From: Amblyomma americanum
Lineage: Eukaryota; Arthropoda; Arachnida; Ixodida; Ixodidae
Assembly (NCBI RefSeq): GCF_052857255.1
Contig: NC_135504.1
Coordinates: forward strand, 133,908,929-133,972,928
Reading direction: 5' to 3'
Length of the DNA stretch: 64,000 nt
Shown here in pieces: positions 44,925 to 56,606 of the stretch. Position numbers and translations under genes: made by a program. Positions within the stretch are counted from its first letter, which is position 1. Every line of letters starts with the position of its first letter. The notes beneath the pieces were generated by a model. The model saw only the letters and a program-made list of their open reading frames with translations, did not search any database and was not told where the DNA came from.

Positions 44925-45280
44925 AAACGGTATAGAGTAATACATTGTTCAAAGGCAGCTTCAAGTGTGCTGCAAATATGCGTACGCGAACTGCCGATTT
45001 ATTAGAATTGAAGTATATTTTTAACGATTAATTTCGTGTTTGCGAAAGTACTTTTTCAATACATTTCCAAAATGCAAATGTCATTTTCCGAAACGCGATT
45101 TCGAGCAATATATTGTTCTAAACGACAGCTTAAAGTGTCCTTCAATTATGTTTAGGAGGACTGCCCGTTTGTTAAAATTGAAATATACTTGAGAAGGAAT
45201 AATTTCATATTTAGGAAACTACATTTTCAATACATTTAAAAGATGCTAAAACCGCATACATATTTTTTCACGTATTTGAA
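44925..45280. repeat. Diverged satellite, about two 165-180 bp units
   Basis: Unit one (about 44926-45090) and unit two (45091-45269) share an ordered set of segments: GAAACG at the start, ATTGTTC, GACAGCTT/GGCAGCTT, TTAAAATTGAA-type, and TTTTCAATACATTT near the end. A third unit begins at about 45279 but fades. Confidence 0.65.
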
Positions 45281-46861
45281 ACGGGCTCGAAGCATTCTTT
45301 AAGTGAAATAATTCTGATAAGTTTCAAAATATATTTCGAATACGAAGAATTAAATTTTAGGAACCCATTTTCTCTATATTTTAGTGCAATTATCAAGAAA
45401 AAAATGTGTTTAAAATACAATATAAACAACCCGCCGTATATTTCAAACGTATTAGTTTTCGATAAGGGGAAATATTGTTTTCTTTTGCTTATCAAATTGG
45501 TCTCAGTCACCGACTGGAGGGTGCATATTAGTCGTCTGTAGACCTGTAATTCAGCCAGTAATATGGTCATTGTCACCATCGTAATAACTGAGAATATCAT
45601 ATACAAAACCTGACCTGAAAACCGCGGCTGCGATCCGTCCCAGGCTGTCGCATATCTATGGAGGCGAAATCCTAGAGGCCCGTGTGCTGTGCGGTGTCGT
45701 GCACATAGTGTTTTGCGTGTTCATCGTTGCCTATGTCCTCGTTTTTTTGGCAGTTCTAACATTTCTCGGAAGGTGTAAGAAACCCAACATGGTTGAAATT
45801 ATCCGGAGCCCTCCACTACAGCGCCCATTATAGAGGCAATTCGGGACATTCAAGTCCATACAACCAAAAACCGTATAAAACTCTGTTATAGGAGCATACA
45901 TCATCCGCTCACTGACGAGAACAGGCAGATCCGATGTAATCACAAGAAATTACTGTCTCAGGATGGAGTCTTGCAGCATGCCTGATAAAACATCGAGAAC
46001 GGATGAAGGGAATGCAATAAGAACCACATAGTTTTGGTGGGCACATAAAAAATTTCGGAATATGATAGTTTTAATTCTTGGATGCCGTGTGTAATTCGCT
46101 GCACTCTATACCTCGTTCAAGGGAAAGAACAGGCGCTAGTGATTTATATGTGAGGACATGAGCCATATATATTTTAAACAATATACAAAGGAGCATAAAA
46201 TGGTATCAACTATCCACAATCTCAATCGTCTAACAACGAAAATGCTCGGTGCCATGCCCAAACTGCGAAGACTGGTGCGCCTTGAGCAAATTCCTTTAAA
46301 AAATTTCTTCCAACCGCAATTGGGACGTCCTATCCCGTAAAGACAAAGCAGAGGAAGTTAAGTTCAGTGCAAATAGGTTCTTTTAAATTAAAAGAAAAAC
46401 ACGGCAGGCTGTTTTATTAGCACACACTCGAATGTTATTCGTTCAAAGTGACATCATTGCCAACCACAAAACACCACGATTCTTGATTAATTAAGCCAGG
46501 GGTTTCATGCATTACTTCTATAGAAAGCGCTTCCTGCCTTTGGGAAGCGGAAAAAGGGGAAAACATGCTGTGAGCACTGTGCATTTCAAGTGCAAGCTTA
46601 GCGAGGGCCCTCAGCCGCGTCTTAGCGCGGACGAGGATTTGTGCTAATAGGCCATGTCGAGACGGCTGTCCTGCAGATCCTCCAAAGGACTATAGCAACG
46701 TAATCCTTGTGGCACAGAAGAGTCAAAGAATAGAGCAATGCAATAAAAATACGAGGACGAGTTGAACATAGTAGTAAATAAAAATGTTAGTAAAAAAATA
46801 GTAGTAAAGAAAAATAGAACTGTTCTTCGAGTTCTAAACACCGTAATAGATGTATATACAG
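45281..46861. other. No recognisable gene
   Basis: AT-rich sequence between the satellite and the 3' LTR of the right-hand CsRn1-like element. I see no domain or clear repeat on either strand. Confidence 0.5.
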
Positions 46862-47045
46862 TGTAGAAAGATTGAGACTGAGTACCCTACAAAATAACGG
46901 AGCACGGCGCGGACGAAGCGAACAGGCCGGGAACCAGGAATCAACTGTATTTACTCTACTTCGCACGAGGCCCCACGTAGCCAGCGCAAGCGCATGGCAC
47001 GAGCCGAGGCGGCGCAGTACTGCTGGTGATGATAGCACCGCCACA
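46862..47045 (-). repeat. Candidate 3' LTR
   Basis: The minus strand starts TGTGGCGGTGCTATC, right after a polypurine tract, and ends TTTCTACA about 184 bp later. It includes AGTAAATACAGTTGATTCC, a plausible end-of-R region. No matching 5' LTR is seen on the right, as expected if the right end came from another family. Confidence 0.5.
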
Positions 47046-47070
47046 GCCCCACTCCCTCTCCGCGGAGAGG
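47046..47070 (-). other. Polypurine tract
   Basis: The minus strand reads GGAGAGGGAGTGGGGC immediately before the LTR start TGTGGC. This is the primer for plus-strand synthesis in LTR elements. Confidence 0.6.
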
Positions 47071-47089
47071 AAGGAGAATGGCAGTCAAC

Positions 47090-47232
47090 AGCACGGCACC
47101 CATGAGACGGCAGGGACCAAGTCAATGGAAGAAGTGGGACTTGAGATTTCGTAGATGCGGGTTGAAAGAGAAACGTGCGCGATGTGGGCGGGTTTCACGC
47201 GGCCGATGCAACGATTTTTTCTCGTCCATCGA
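47090..47232 (-). pseudogene. pol: Integrase C-terminal tail
   Basis: The minus strand encodes SVDGREKIVASA, then AHIAHVSLSTR, ending at a stop near 47090. It continues the integrase whose preceding part ends at the LINE insertion at 52571 with GEKTLKLS. The two parts are separated only by the LINE and one copy of the target duplication. Confidence 0.7.
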
Positions 47233-47247
47233 CGGACAGCATCAGAG
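47233..47247. repeat. Target site duplication of the I-like LINE, left copy
   Basis: CGGACAGCATCAGAG here matches CGGACAGCTTCAGAG at 52571-52585 at 14 of 15 positions. The two copies border the 3' tail and the 5' end of the LINE. Confidence 0.85.
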
Positions 47248-47425
47248 AGAGAGTTTATTGATAAGAAAGGCAGAGAGGTCGGCCTGAAAAATAAATATCT
47301 GGCCTGCTACTCTGCTCTTGGGGACGGGAAGAGGAGATAAAAGAATGTCACGATGGGGGACGATGATGATGGGAGGAGGCAGATGAAAAACTACTTTTAA
47401 AAAAAACAAGGCACAATTTCTGACA
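47246..47425 (-). other. 3' UTR and TC-repeat tail of the I-like LINE
   Basis: The minus strand contains an A/T run and CATCATCATCGTCCCCC, then ends TTATCAATAAACTCTCTCTCTCTG. The short TC array is the element's tail and joins the target duplication. Confidence 0.7.
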
Positions 47426-48360
47426 TCACAAACGCGAGACAAGGTCCGTGTCGCTCAAAAAGCGTGAGATCACTCGCGTTGCCTTTACAGTTCTAAAGCT
47501 ATGTGGCCAAGCACCGAGGATCAAATCCTCAGAGAGGAGCGATGTGCCCATAGGCGTCAGAGCAGATGCGAATATGAGTCTTTCACGAGCATAGGCTGGA
47601 CACGCCACTAAAACATGTTCTATAGTTTCTAGCACGCCACATGTGGTACATTCCGGGGAGTCCGATTGTCCTATTAAGTGCAAGTTTTTGCGCGTGAATG
47701 CCACATTTAAACGTAGTCTACGGATAACGCATGCAATAGGGCGAGGTATTCCGCGAGGAACTGAAAAGGTCATCGTCGGATCTAGCCGTTTAAGGCGGAT
47801 GTGGCGGGTGTCTGGCAGGGCCCAGTACCTAGCCGTCGCCCTCCTCATCAATTCCGAAAGGAGACAAGTTGTGTCCACTATAGAGAACGGTACAGCTGTA
47901 CGCAGGCCACTGCTGAAGGCGCTCCTTGCTTCAGCGTCGGCGGTCTCATTTCCATCGAGTCCGCAGTGTCCGGGGATCCACTGAAACACTATACGGTGGC
48001 CGTTTCCCTGAGCAAATGATACGAGACTAATGATATCAAGAGCCAGAGCTTGGTAGGCTGTGGGGCGTAGGAAGCATCCTAAAATGTGTAGCGCAGGTTT
48101 ACAGTCGGTGAAAATGCACCACTCCTGAGGCGGTTCTCCGCAAATGTGGCGAATCGATTCCCGAAGGCCCACAAGCTCTGCAGCGGTTGAAGTAGACTTG
48201 TGTCCTAAAATGAATCTGCGGTCGTCTGTTGTGCAGGGATTGCGAAAGCTGCTGTTGATGAATTTGGAGACGCAGATCCATCCGTGTAGACGTGCACACA
48301 TTTGTGGTATTCTGACCAGATGTAGGCAAGTGCGAGTTGCTTCAGTCCGCTAACCGGCAT
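47426..48360 (-). pseudogene. I-like LINE ORF2 RNase H and C-terminal Cys/His motif
   Basis: RNase H begins near 48300 with YTDGSAS in one frame and shifts near 48230; the rest reads STAAELVGLRESI, IFTDCKPALHIL and IPGHCGLDGNETADAEA. The last Asp and His motifs are intact. A C-terminal Cys/His motif, CTTCGVLETIEHVLVAC, is typical of the clade. The frame ends at 47426 and the 3' UTR follows. Confidence 0.88.
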
Positions 48361-48417
48361 CGCAGACTACTTGATTATGCCAGGGACATGCAGGCAGACT
48401 GAAGGCTGAGCCATTAC

Positions 48418-50632
48418 TCATGGGGGCTGCAAGGAATGATGCGGCAGGGAATAGTCTGATGGCAATTCGGAGCGATGGAAGCGCAATGCGCGTGCAAAAC
48501 TGCTGTCCGGTCGCTCATCAAAAATCTTTGTCAGCGGGTGACAGCGGTGCCGTGTAAACGTACGTAAATATACACGAAGTGGTTCGTGTGACAGGTAGAC
48601 CGATATTGGGCACGCACGAGATTCCTCAATCGTGCCTTTGTTCGAGGCACAACGTGGTAATCCGAGGCATATCTTGAGCGCCTGTGCTTGGACACTCTCT
48701 AATGTCCGCAAGCAGGAAATACTCATGTTAGAGAGTACAGGAAGGCTGTAACGAATGTAGCCAATAAAGAGGGTATAGTAAAGTCGAAGCAAGGAGCGCT
48801 CCGTTGGGCCCCATTTAATGCCTGCCACAAAGTGAAGCACATGGCAATAAAGAGTGAGTCTTTTCTTTACCATGTTTATATGCCTAGACCATGGCAGATC
48901 GCGGGTCAATGATAATGCCCAAAAATCTGTGGTGGGAGACGTATGGTATTGCAACCGCATGAAGAGTTACCGGATAGTGGCAGACAGACTTGCGCGTGAA
49001 TGCGACCACAGCACATTTTTCAGCTGCCAAGTGCAAACCCTGACGCCGTAGGTACCTTGAAGTAGATGACACGGCACGTTGTAATTTCGCACGCAATTGT
49101 GGACGTGTCGAACCCGACGCCCAGATGCAGATGTCATCAGCATAGGCACTGATGTGAATGTTTGTGGGAAGTTCATTCACCAGTCCAATCAATGCCACGG
49201 TAAATAGGGTTGGGCTAAGAACTCCTCCCTGAGGATCTCCACGGCAAACCTGATGACGGGTAGCCTTCCCATCAGGCGTAGACATGTAAACAGACCGGCC
49301 GTTGAGGTAGCTCCCAATCCACGAATACATCCGGCCGCCAACGCCAATGTCGTCAAGGGCATCAAGGATGGCGTCATGAAGTACATTATCGTAGGCCCCT
49401 TTGATGTCCAAGAAGACAGCAGCGACGAGTCGGCGACTACGTTTTTCATGTTCCAATGTCGATATGAGGTCGAGTACGATGTCAATCGAAGAACGTCCCC
49501 TCCGGAACTCGGTCATCATATCCGGATAGAAAGCATTCTGCTCTAAAAACCATTCGAGCCGCGCCAGCACCATTCGCTCCATAACTTTGCCGACGCAGCT
49601 TGCTAGTGCAACTGACCAGTATGAGGTAAGCTCAAAAGGAGGTTTGCCAGGCTTCAGAAGTGCAACCAGGCGGCTGATCTTCCAGTATTCTGGAACGATT
49701 CCGGAAGCCCATGTATCATTGTAGTAACTGAGCAGCACAGTTCGGCCTTCCATGCCAAGGTGAGAGAGGGACGCGTACGAAATCCCGTCAGGACCAGGTG
49801 CAGCTGGACGCCTACACGAGGAAAGAGCAGCTTCTAGTTCAGGCATCGTGAATAGCATGTCGTAGTGGTCATCTGGTGAAGGTGGTACAAAAGCCTCCAA
49901 ACTGTTTGATGGTACCATAGTTGTGCCCACAACCATTTTGCAGAATTCTTCTGCTACCTCTACATTATTACGGCGTTGGTAAATAGACAGGGCATGGAAA
50001 GGATAGCGTTCCTGCGGGGGTGAACGCAAGCTCCTGGCTACATGCCAAATACGCGACAGTGGTTTCCGAGGGTCCAGCGATGAACAGAACTGCCTCCAAC
50101 GTTGTCTCCATAGTCTCGCTAGGTGGCGCTTTATTTGTCGTTGAGCTCGGCGACAAAGGGCAAGATCATACGTGGATTTGGTTCTTCTGTATTTCCTTTC
50201 GGCGCGCCGACGGACTGCGCGTAGTCTTTGGAATTCCACGTCAATAGAAGACCCTGGCGTAGGCGCACATATATACCGCGTGGTCTCACTGAGAGAGGAC
50301 GTAATCAGGCCTTCTATTTTAGATGGTGTTGAGAGGTCCACACAGGAAATCTCCACGGACGACCTAAAGGCAGGCCAGTCTGTATATCGCACGCGAGACG
50401 GAGTAGTAGGTGCGTACCACTTGACGCAAACATACGTTGGAATGTGGTCACTCCCATGTGTTTCCACGTCACTGCACCAGCTGACGTAAAACTGGAGACT
50501 TGCTGAAACAAACGCCAGATCCAAGCAGCTGCTGTACGACGTGACACATAGAAACGTACGTGAACCATCGTTGATATTGATGAAGTTCTGGGAGTGCATA
50601 AAGTCAAACAGGTTTCTGCCTCGGTTATTCAT
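48418..50632 (-). pseudogene. I-like LINE ORF2: endonuclease end, RT and thumb
   Basis: The frame from 50632 starts with the rest of the endonuclease (HGSDHIPTYVCV), then the pre-RT region, PAAPGPDGISYASLSHLG, FRRGRSSIDIVLDLIS, AVFLDIKGAYDNV with the first catalytic Asp, RGDPQGGVLSPTLF, and YADDICIWASG with the catalytic pair near 49131-49148. The frame shifts near 48905 within FLGIIID; the thumb continues to 48418 (SRHINMVKKRLTLY). All RT catalytic residues are present. Confidence 0.92.
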
Positions 50633-51102
50633 AACAGCACTGCCCTCTGAGGGTGATGAGCATTAAAATCGCCCACTATGATATGAGGAGCTGGAGAACT
50701 CTGGATGGCTGAATATAGGTACGAAGTATCAATGGCATCTCTAGGTGGAATGTAGGCACCGATTATCGAAATGACCCGTCCTTTTAGCGTGACTGTCAAA
50801 CAGATGTAATGGTTTGTGTTGTGTGGCTGTAGAACTTGGCGGACGTGCGCAATGTCTTGGCGTATGCAAACTAACACTTTGCTAGTTTCGTCTTCTGTGC
50901 GAGACCACAGAAGCACGTATCCAGAAAGGCGGAAAGGCGATGGCATGTTGGGCTCACATATAACCAGCACAGGGAAGCAGTACTTGTGGACGCGTTGCCG
51001 GAAGTCACTCAGACGACCTCGTAGGCCTCGGGCATTCCATTGCACCACTACACTACGGCGCACGTGCATTGGCACAGATGAGGTGGGTTTTGGTTCTGCC
51101 AC
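50629..51102 (-). pseudogene. I-like LINE ORF2 endonuclease, N-terminal part
   Basis: The ATG at 51102 lies 7 bp after the ORF1 stop. The frame encodes VVVQWNARGLRGRLSDF, VICEPN, and IVGDFNAHHP, the catalytic and metal-binding motifs of the APE-like endonuclease. A frameshift just after NAHHP moves the rest (NLFDFMHSQNF and GSDHIPTYV) into the next frame. Confidence 0.88.
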
Positions 51103-51108
51103 AATGAA

Positions 51109-52488
51109 TTACTGCAACGCCGCCAAGAGCGGCTCAAGTGCATCCAAAAACTGCACAACAATCTTTGCTGTTGGCGTGTTAATGCTTGAAAGCAGCACGC
51201 GCATTGGACACACAAGCTTTTTTAACATTATGCTCACATCCTGACCTTCGGGCTTGCCAACAGTGTCAGCTGGAGTGGCAACTGGTCTTGGTCTTGCCAT
51301 GGCGATCTCCTTGGATGGCAGAGCAGGCCATTCAGCATCAGAGGAAGAAGCTAACACAAACGCATCAGACTGAGCTACTGCGGTAACATGAAACACGACC
51401 GCAGACGTCTTGTTATCATTGTTAGGCTCATGCTGCTGTACCGGCTGAGCTGATACTTCCTGCGACTGTGGTGCAGGTGGACTAGAATTGTGTGGAGCCG
51501 GACGACACCGCCGGGAACGATGTTTGCGGCGACGAATACACGCCGCCGTTGCTTAATGGGTCGAATTGTCCTTCACCATCTTTTTCAGGATGAGTCTTTC
51601 GTTTTGCAGCTTAGGGCAGTCCTTAGCTGTGGCTTCATGGGCACCCGAGCAGTTGGCGCACTTTATAGTCTCCGCCGTGCAGGTGTCATGCTGGTGCATC
51701 CCGCCGCATCGACGGCAGGATACCTCATTCGTGCAAACAGCACTCACATGACCTATCTTGTTGCACTTGTGGCACTGAACAGGTTTGGGAACATACAGGC
51801 GGACAGGATGCCTCACATAGCCCACCTTGACCTGGGATGGCAGAGCGTCAGTTTCAAAAACTAGTTTGACACACTTGGAGCGCCCGAAACGATGAATGTC
51901 AACAATCCGGGCCGTAGATTTAATCAGCGACCAGAGATCCTTGTCAGCTATCTCCGGGTCAACATCAGTGATAACTCCTGTGGTTGTCCGCTTCCCGTAA
52001 GCAACGTAGGAGCGGACCGCCATGCCACCGAGGACGCTAATTTCTTTCAGCTTGTCTACTGATGCCTGAGATGTAACATCTACTGTCAGGACATTCTTCC
52101 ATGCATTAATTCTGACTTCACAGACTTGTCCCGGAACAACCCGGTCGAAAAACTGGGTTAGCCGCTGTCTGTTAATGGTGTTCAGATTAGCCGTCTGCGT
52201 TGTAGGAACGAAGGCCACTGAGAAGACACCTGGCTAGTCAACATTCCTCGTAGGCAACTCACCCGCTGTCGATGTCTGGCGCAACTTCCTTTTCAGGCGG
52301 CGCGACTCAACAAGCGTGAAGCTGCTGCTGTCAGAATCCATCGCTGTCACCGTGGATTCATCAGACGAATCTGGAAGCTCCACATCAGCACTAGAGTTGC
52401 CACCTGGTAGAGCCGCAGTCTTGTCAACGGCGACCACGGGTGGACGCAGGGGTTGTACTCCCGCCATCCCGAAGGATGACGAGGACAC
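51109..52488 (-). pseudogene. I-like LINE ORF1, Gag-like with zinc knuckles
   Basis: A single frame of 459 codons from ATG 52488 to the stop at 51109 carries two premature stops, TAG at 52234-52236 and another at 51553-51555. The middle has an RRM-like region (RINAWKNVLTVDVTS, TTGVITDVDPEIADKDL). It is followed by a triple Cys/His cluster: CHKCNKIGHVSAVC, CRRCGGMHQHDTC and CANCSGAHEATAKDC. The first 85 codons are acidic and low-complexity. ORF1 proteins of this clade bind element RNA and chaperone it to the nucleus. ORF2 starts 7 bp downstream. Confidence 0.88.
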
Positions 52489-52570
52489 AGTTCACGCACA
52501 AAAGCAAAAAACTGCAGAAAAGTGGAAGAGCTCAAACAAAGAACGCTCGGCACCACCACTTATTCTTTTT

Positions 52571-53300
52571 CGGACAGCTTCAGAGTTTTCTCACCCCGCT
52601 TCAGGACGGGATAAGGGCCATCGTAGGCAGGGGTGAGCGAAGGCTGCATGACGTCTCGACGTACAAAGACATGGGTGGACGTGGCGAGGTCTTTGCTAAC
52701 GAAGACTTGGTGAGTCGATGGACGTGTGGGGACAAGTTGCACGCGCCTGAAGAGCAGGCGTAGTTGTTCCACGTAGGCAGGTGGCGAGATGTCGTCGGTG
52801 CGGGCGGGAACAAAGAACTCGCCTCGCAAACGGATGATAGTCCCGGAGAACATTTCAGCTGCCGTGCACTGCAGATCTTTAAAGGCTTATCGAAGACCAA
52901 GGAGCACCAAAGGAAGAGAATTGGGCCAAGAGGGGCGAGCTTCGCATGCAACAAGGGCAGCCTTCAGCTGTCGGGGCAAGCGTTCAACCATGCCGTTCGC
53001 AGATAGGTGGTACACGGTGGTGTGAACATGGTACACGTGAAGCATAGATGTCAGGGCGTGAAACAAGACGCACTCAAACTGGCGGCCATGATCCGTCGTC
53101 ACTACCCTGGGGCAGCCGAGACGAGAAATCCATCCACTGACAAAAGTGGACGCCACTATACACGCCATGATATCGGGCAGCGGAAAGGCTTCGGGCCGCC
53201 GTGTGTAGCGGTCAACACACATAAGGATATATTGAAAACCACGTGACGGAGGAAGAGGGCGAACAATGTCGACGTGTATATGGTCGAAACTACAGCCGTG
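52571..53300 (-). pseudogene. pol: Integrase core and C-terminal region
   Basis: The core shows CVDRYTRRPEAFPLPDI, VVTTDHGRQFEC with the second Asp, and NGMVERLPRQLKAAL with the Glu; the first Asp (HVDIV) lies just upstream in another frame after a shift near 53230. The C-terminal region has FVPARTDDISPPAYVEQL, VFVRRD and AYDGPYPVLKRGEKT. The usual Arg of TDRG is His here. The gene is cut by the LINE insertion. Confidence 0.86.
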
Positions 53301-54304
53301 GGGCCGGAAAGGGTGGTGAGGCGATCGCGTGTGGCGCTCTGTTTTGGCGCGCTAACAATGCAAGCACTCAGAGCCCAGCGACCCACATATCGGTGTACGT
53401 TTGGCCAAACGAACCTAGACGTCAGGAACAGCTGTGTAGCAGAAATTTCGGGACGGCTTGCGTTGTGCAGCTGTTCGAAGACTTGGCGGCGTAACGTGGT
53501 GGGTACAAAAAGCCGTGGAGAACAGCTGGAAACGTCGCACACGTTGGTGTCCGAGCAGAACGACAGCGACATTGGCGACAAGGTCAGAGAGCCAGGGCTG
53601 GCCTGGAGGGCTTGAAGCTCACTGTCTAACGCCTGTGCGGCAGCCAGCGCTGCGAATGCAAGCGCGCCTGATGCAAGAGCAGCGATACGGGAGAGCGCAT
53701 TGGCGGCACTATTCAAGGGTCCTTCGATGTGTCTTATAATCACTGTAAATTCAGAAATAAAACCCGGGTGCTGCATCTCTGGTGCAGTGTATGAGCTTTG
53801 ATTCACACGAAAAGCGAAAGTTAAGGGCTTGTCAGTGAGACATAAAAAAAAGGCTCCTTCCAAGATGTGACAAAAGTGTCGAATGGTGAGATAGACAGCT
53901 AGCAACTCACGGCCGAAAGTACTGTAGCACGTTTCTGCGGACTTGAGCTTCTGGGACAAGAAACCCAGCGAGCACCAGCAATCGCCCTCAAGCTGTTGCA
54001 GGACGGCGCATACAGCCGCACCAGAGGCGTCGGTGACGAGAAGCAACGAGGTGTCGGCCCACAGGTGCATGAGCAGAGTAGTGTCGGCAAGGGTGTCCTT
54101 GGCGGCTTGGAAGGCGGTTTCGGCAGCTGACGTCCACTCGAGAGGAGTGTGAGGACCATGCGGTGGCTTTAAGAGATCGGTGAGGGGCAGGGTAATGCGG
54201 GCAATGCCGGTCAAGAAATTTGGGTGGAAGTTCAGGAGGCTGAGGAACTCGCGAAGCGACTTGGGGTGAGGAAAGTCGCGGATGGCGCGTATCTTGCTCT
54301 CCAA
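53300..54304 (-). pseudogene. pol: RNase H and integrase zinc domain
   Basis: The frame from 54304 has the RT connection KIRAIRDFPHPKSLREFL, then RNase H with LLVTDASGAAVCAVLQQ and STFGRELLAVYL and its end IEGPLNSAANALSR. The integrase zinc domain follows with FEQLHNASRPEISATQ and RFVWPNVHRYV; the second His and last Cys of the HHCC set are changed (SRP, IVSA). RNase H catalytic residues look intact. Confidence 0.87.
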
Positions 54305-54399
54305 AGGGCGAATTCCCTGCGCTGTGAAGTGATGGCCAAGGAACTCGATGGCGTCGACGCCAAAAAACGCACTTGGCAGGATCGATCACGAGACTATGC

Positions 54400-55239
54400 T
54401 ATTCGAGGCGTGAAAAGAGCAGGCGCAGGTGTTCAGCATGTTCCTCTGACGAGGAACTGGCAACCAGCAGATCATCGAGATACGCGTACAAAAAACGCCG
54501 ACCACGAGTGACCTCGTTTATGAAGCGTTGGAAAGTCTGAGCAGCGTTTCGCAGGCCAAAGGACAAGCAGACGTACTCGAAGAGGCCAAACGGTGTTACA
54601 GTCAGTCTTAAGGATGTCTGCAGGCTCCACCGGGATCTGATGGAAGGCCTTCAACACGTAAATCTAGGAAAATTTGGTCATGTCATGCAAGTCGGCCGCA
54701 AAGTCTTGAATATGAAGGAGAGGATATCGATCCGAGACTGTGCGGGCGTTGAGGGCACGATAGTCGGCGCAGGGACGCCAATCGCCAGGGTCACGTTTCG
54801 GCACCATCAGCGGCACCGAAGACCGACTGCTGGACGGCGGCCAAATGATGCCCAATTGCAGCATATGATCGAATTCGCAAATGACGAGGTGGTCGCCAGC
54901 AAGGGGGCGCGGTCGGCAGAACACTGGAGGGCCCGTAGTGACTATATGGTGCGTGACGGTGTGACGGACGGAAAGCTCAAGGTTGCTGGGCCGCGTGATG
55001 GCAGGAAAATCGGCCAGAACCGCAGCTAAGGGGGACGACGGCAGCTGAGGAGCGGCTTGGAAGATGAGGGTGGCCACCGGAGCGAGGACGCCGTTCATAG
55101 ACAAGTGTGTCGTGTGGTCCACTAGTCGACGAGATTGAGGGTCGACCGCCAGGCCAAACGTGGCGACAAAGTCCGCTCCGAGGATGCAAACCACACATCC
55201 GCGATAATGAAAATCCATCAGAATATGCGGCGAAAGCAC
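54400..55239 (-). pseudogene. pol: Reverse transcriptase of the right CsRn1-like pol
   Basis: The first frame (54664-55239) ends the protease with [12 protein letters not shown] and leads into [22 protein letters not shown] and [16 protein letters not shown]. It then stops, and KAFHQIPVEPADILKT continues in a second frame. The catalytic YAYLDDLLVA is present in a third frame at about 54461-54489. The polymerase motifs survive here, unlike the copy at 29.6 kb, but in separate frames. Confidence 0.86.
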
Positions 55240-55538
55240 AAATCGTGGGTGACTAAGCGCTGTCCGTAGGTAGCGATTTGGGAGGCGTTGACCGCCTGCA
55301 AAGGCGCTCCTTGCACATCGCGTTGCCGATCGAGGCGGGAGACAGGCACTACGCTAACCTGTGCACCGATGTCCACAAGGAAGCGGCATCCAGAGATCCT
55401 GTCGGTGACGTATAGTAGGCGGCTGGATGTAGGGTCAGAATCACCGGCGGCCATCAGTGACTCGCCGGCGCGTATCCCGACCAGAGACAAGGCTACCGGC
55501 ACTGGCGGGCAGCGGCGCCGAACTTGCCGTGGTGCCAC
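55218..55538 (-). pseudogene. pol: Aspartic protease with altered active site
   Basis: The frame contains RLLYVTDRISGCRFLVDIG and AQVSVVP, a gypsy protease N-terminal half. The catalytic Asp-Thr-Gly is Asp-Ile-Gly. The rest of the protease (ILGADF) is in the next frame, overlapping at 55218-55239. Confidence 0.82.
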
Positions 55539-55547
55539 CGGAACCCG

Positions 55548-56580
55548 TCACGGGCAGGGCTCGATCGATGACTGGAACTGGAATGATGGCGCAACCGTCA
55601 GTCCAGCGTTGTCCTGTCTTCTTCTCCTGGTGTCCCGTTCTTTCGCTGGTGAAGTTATGTCTGATACACACCAACTAGCCCACATGGTTACCTTGTTACG
55701 TTGGTGAGAGGAACGCTGGTAGCGACGAGGAACCGACGCTCGCAGTGCAGCAACGACGCTCGCGAGGTTGCCGATTTTAGCCTCGAGGCTTGGCTGCCGA
55801 TCCACGAAAGTGGACGACACGGCGGAAGGAATTGCAGCCACAGAACGCGGGCCAGAGTAGTCCGAGACATGGTTAGCCAACTCCTCGAGCTTATCAATCC
55901 AACAACGTCTGCTGCATCCAGGAAGATCACGAGGTTCTGAGGCAGGCGCTGAAAGACTTCTTGCATGAAGTCTCTGACTTTTTTTGGCGGCTTGCGGATG
56001 ATTCTACCAGAGAGGTGTCCCTTTATGCCGCGCATTAGAATCTCAGCTGTCTTTTCTTCGGTCATCTCGGAGTCAGTGCGGCGAAAGAGGAGCTTCTTCT
56101 CTTCAACGTAACCGCGGACGGGCTCGTTCGGAAGCTAGATCATGGACTGGAGGAGTCATCCGGCACTTTCTTCCCACAAGACACTGGTGTGTGCCTTCAA
56201 GATATTCGATTTGAATAGTTCCCATGTCGTTAGGGACTTCTCGTGGTTTTCGTACCATGTACGTGCTGAGCCCTCTAGTGAGAAAAATACGTGTCCAATT
56301 TTGCCACATCATCCCACTTGTTAAATGATGCCGCGCTCTCAAATAAGTCCATCCATTCTTCGGGGTCTTCACATAGGGATCCACTGAAAGTTGGCGGCAC
56401 TCGCGGTTGTTGCAGGAGGATCTGTGTAGACATCTTTGGTGTGGTTTTGGTGCTCGTAGCAGCGTCTTTTTGTTGTCGGATGCGGTCCGGTAGGGTCCCG
56501 AACTCAAGCTTCTCTCCATGAAGACGTGTGCTAGCTCGTCTTCGTGTGCGGAGCGCAGTAGGCTGGTGTCAGAACTTGAA
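55548..56580 (-). pseudogene. gag: Chimeric gag: non-CsRn1 N-terminal part, CsRn1 C-terminal part
   Basis: From the leader down to about 55975 the minus strand matches the gag type seen at 62.5-63.6 kb: MTEEKTAEILMRGIKG and then RKPPKKVRDF. From about 55970 the reading becomes CsRn1-type with EVFQRLPQNLVIFLDAA, the counterpart of FFLERLPSSVRLML at 28.27 kb. The two pieces lie in one frame (55688-56065). A shift follows near 55890, and ELANHVSDYSGPRSVAAIP continues to the C-terminus. Upstream of 56065 several shifts make the N-terminal third unreadable. Confidence 0.68.
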
Positions 56581-56606
56581 GCGGGCGTCCGGAACATGGA
56601 ATGCCA

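Larger units (their letters stand above)
47246..52570 (-). mobile_element. I-clade-like LINE, nearly full length
   Basis: A 5.3 kb element with ORF1, ORF2 (endonuclease, RT, RNase H and Cys/His tail) and a 3' UTR ending AATAAACTCTCTCTCT. The duplication CGGACAGC(A/T)TCAGAG flanks it (47233-47247 and 52571-52585), with one difference. ORF1 has two premature stops and ORF2 three frameshifts, so it is dead but young enough that all domains are easy to read. It is related to the old copy at 11870-20530. Confidence 0.9.

Noticed and set aside
53943..55707. Several plus-strand frames of 69-139 codons
   Set aside because: They are antisense shadows of the minus-strand gypsy pol and gag.
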